A stretch of DNA of 6,854 nt. Source: JBQCEE01 sp051960575. GTDB taxonomy: Bacteria > Actinomycetota > Actinomycetes > Mycobacteriales > Jatrophihabitantaceae. The number at the start of each line of letters is the position of its first letter. Within the stretch, counting starts at the first letter, position 1. Location: assembly GCF_051960575.1 (NCBI RefSeq), contig NZ_JBQCEE010000184.1, positions 1-6,854 of the forward strand, written 5' to 3'. The notes below the pieces were generated by a model. The model was not told where the DNA came from and made no database searches. It saw only the letters and a program-made list of their open reading frames with translations. Below are positions 6,025 to 6,854 of the stretch, piece after piece. Both the position numbers and the translations under genes were made by a program.

Positions 6025-6132
6025 CCAACCAGGTGGACGTCGGCCCGAGACCGGGAGACGAAATCCCGGTGGCGCCCCGCAGGTGCCTGCAAGACCTCGT
6101 CGCCGACGTCACGCCGCTCACGCGTGGAGGTC
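6019..6132 (+). promoter_or_regulatory. Structured 5' leader RNA of hpf, candidate cis-regulatory switch
   Basis: The leader can form four helices. P0 is ACCTG (6019-6023) with CAGGT (6030-6034). P1 is a perfect 9-base pairing of GACGTCGGC (6036-6044) with GCCGACGTC (6102-6110), continued after a small internal loop by CGAG (6046-6049) with CTCG (6096-6099). P2 stacks directly on it: ACCGGGA (6050-6056) with TCCCGGT (6064-6070), loop GACGAAA. P3 is GCAG (6079-6082) with CTGC (6087-6090). P1, P2 and P3 make a three-way junction with linkers GGCGCCCC and AAGAC. GACCTC (6093-6098) is exactly complementary to GAGGTC (6127-6132), which contains the hpf ribosome binding site, and that pairing crosses P1. 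This suggests a translational switch. Pairings are seen in the sequence; function and ligand are inference. I recognise no known riboswitch signature. Confidence 0.5.
6126..6131 (+). promoter_or_regulatory. Ribosome binding site that sets the hpf start
   Basis: GGAGGT ends three bases before the ATG at 6135, an excellent Shine-Dalgarno sequence. It decides between this ATG, a GTG at 6033 in the same open frame, and an ATG at 6156. Most of it is complementary to GACCTC in the upstream leader, so its accessibility may be controlled. Confidence 0.85.
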
Positions 6133-6134
6133 GC

Positions 6135-6788
6135 ATGGCAACTGTCGCGAGCCACATGGAGATCGTCGTCCATGGCCGCAATGTGGTGGTTCCGGAGCAC
6201 TATCGGCAGCACGTCGCCGAGAAGCTGACCCGCCTGGAACGCTATGACCACAAGATCATCCGGGTGGACGTCGAACTCCAGCACGAGCGGAACCCGCGGC
6301 AGACCGGCAGTTGCCAGCACATCGAGATCACGTGCCGCACGCGTGGTCCGGCGGTGCGCGCCGAGGCGTGCGCCGAGGACTTCTACAAGGCGCTCGACAT
6401 GGCCGCCGAGAAGCTCGACCGCCGCTTCCGGCACGCCGCCGACCGTCGGCGGGTGCACCACGGCCGCCGCACGCCGCCGTCACTCGGCGTGTTGCCGGCC
6501 GACGTCGACCCGCTCGCGACCGACGTGGCCGCCGCCGTCGCCTCGGCCGAGGAAGCCGCCACGGGCGAGGAGGTCGAGGACGGCCAGGCCGAGGGTCCCG
6601 GTCAGGTGGTGCGGGTGAAGGAGCACCCGGCCAAGCCGATGACGGTCGATCAGGCGCTGTTCGAGATGGAGCTGGTCGGCCACGACTTCTTCCTCTTCAG
6701 CGACGTCGACACCGGTCGGCCCTCGGTCGTCTATCGGCGCCACGCCTACGACTACGGGCTGCTGCGGCTCGGCGAGACGACCGACTGA
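6135..6788 (+). CDS. hpf: Long-form ribosome hibernation promoting factor (HPF/RaiA)
   Basis: The 217-residue protein binds the small ribosomal subunit in non-growing cells, blocks translation and, in long-form members, pairs 70S ribosomes into 100S dimers. Residues 7-105 form the S30AE (RaiA-like) beta-alpha-beta-beta-beta-alpha domain: MEIVVHGRNVVVPEHYRQHV, then a strand near IIRVDVELQ and a basic helix near ALDMAAEKLDRRFRH. A basic stretch at 104-112 and a poorly conserved acidic, alanine-rich linker to about 157 follow. The C-terminal dimerisation domain is at about 158-213, with KPMTVDQALFEMELVGHDFFLF and RRHAYDYGLLRL. Length and both domains are typical of the actinobacterial long form. 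The same frame is open back to 6033, but those 34 codons coincide with the structured leader and are probably untranslated. Expression is expected to rise in stationary phase or stress; leader structure could add translational control. Confidence 0.94.
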   Translation: MATVASHMEIVVHGRNVVVPEHYRQHVAEKLTRLERYDHKIIRVDVELQHERNPRQTGSCQHIEITCRTRGPAVRAEACAEDFYKALDMAAEKLDRRFRHAADRRRVHHGRRTPPSLGVLPADVDPLATDVAAAVASAEEAATGEEVEDGQAEGPGQVVRVKEHPAKPMTVDQALFEMELVGHDFFLFSDVDTGRPSVVYRRHAYDYGLLRLGETTD

Positions 6789-6805
6789 CGGCTCGGTCGG
6801 GCTCG

Positions 6806-6853
6806 GGCCCGGCCGCGCACCGTACGTCGACCGGGCCGGTCACCGGTCCGGTC
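6806..6853 (+). terminator. GC-rich inverted repeats after hpf, possible terminator
   Basis: Eighteen bases past the hpf stop, GGCCCGG (6806-6812) can pair with CCGGGCC (6831-6837) across an 18-base loop, and GACCGG (6829-6834) can alternatively pair with CCGGTC (6848-6853). No T tract is present within the window, which ends at 6854. Termination of hpf here is plausible but unproven; the next gene is not visible. Confidence 0.35.
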
Positions 6854-6854
6854 G

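Noticed and set aside
6119..6126. CACGCGTG palindrome before the hpf start as an operator
   Set aside because: An 8-base GC-rich palindrome is common by chance in this DNA, and it directly abuts the ribosome binding site with no further symmetry.
6156..6158. Internal ATG as hpf start
   Set aside because: It has no Shine-Dalgarno sequence at suitable distance, whereas ATG 6135 has GGAGGT three bases upstream.

Overview
The window is a very GC-rich chromosomal segment whose core is the mtrA-mtrB-lpqB-comF-hpf block typical of Actinobacteria. MtrA is close to the mycobacterial protein from end to end, including the catalytic residues and the DNA-binding helices, and the gene order mtrAB-lpqB followed by comF and a long-form hpf is an actinobacterial hallmark (secA usually comes next, but the window ends first). 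GTG starts, heavy G/C third positions and short overlaps fit this. A high-GC actinomycete, possibly from the Pseudonocardiales or a relative, is my inference; the genus cannot be named from the sequence alone.

Layout: bases 1 to about 117 are homopolymer-rich T and C runs unlike everything else and look like a poor-quality contig end. On the minus strand, 141-941 encodes a secreted SGNH/GDSL lipase-esterase with signal peptide, full catalytic blocks and six cysteines. A 121-base divergent intergenic region holding a 13-base palindrome separates it from mtrA. On the plus strand follow mtrA (response regulator), mtrB (sensor kinase) and lpqB (lipoprotein), closely packed, with a 4-base mtrB/lpqB overlap. 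A GC-rich hairpin and two DnaA-box-like repeats lie between lpqB and comF. comF encodes a zinc-finger phosphoribosyltransferase-like protein. The last gene, hpf, encodes a long-form hibernation promoting factor and ends 66 bases before the window end; that tail contains GC-rich inverted repeats.

How the genes work together: MtrB senses an envelope or cell-division state and phosphorylates MtrA, which in studied relatives controls cell-wall hydrolases and cell-cycle genes; LpqB is the lipoprotein partner that modulates MtrB. ComF and HPF appear to be separate transcription units downstream.

The most notable non-coding element is the 5' leader of hpf (about 6019-6134). It can fold into a three-way junction closed by a 9-base perfect helix with a 4-base continuation. 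A hexamer inside it, GACCTC, is exactly complementary to the hpf Shine-Dalgarno sequence, and pairing the two would compete with the junction. That is the architecture of a cis-regulatory switch controlling ribosome hibernation. I do not recognise it as any riboswitch class I know; it may or may not correspond to already catalogued raiA-associated RNA motifs.
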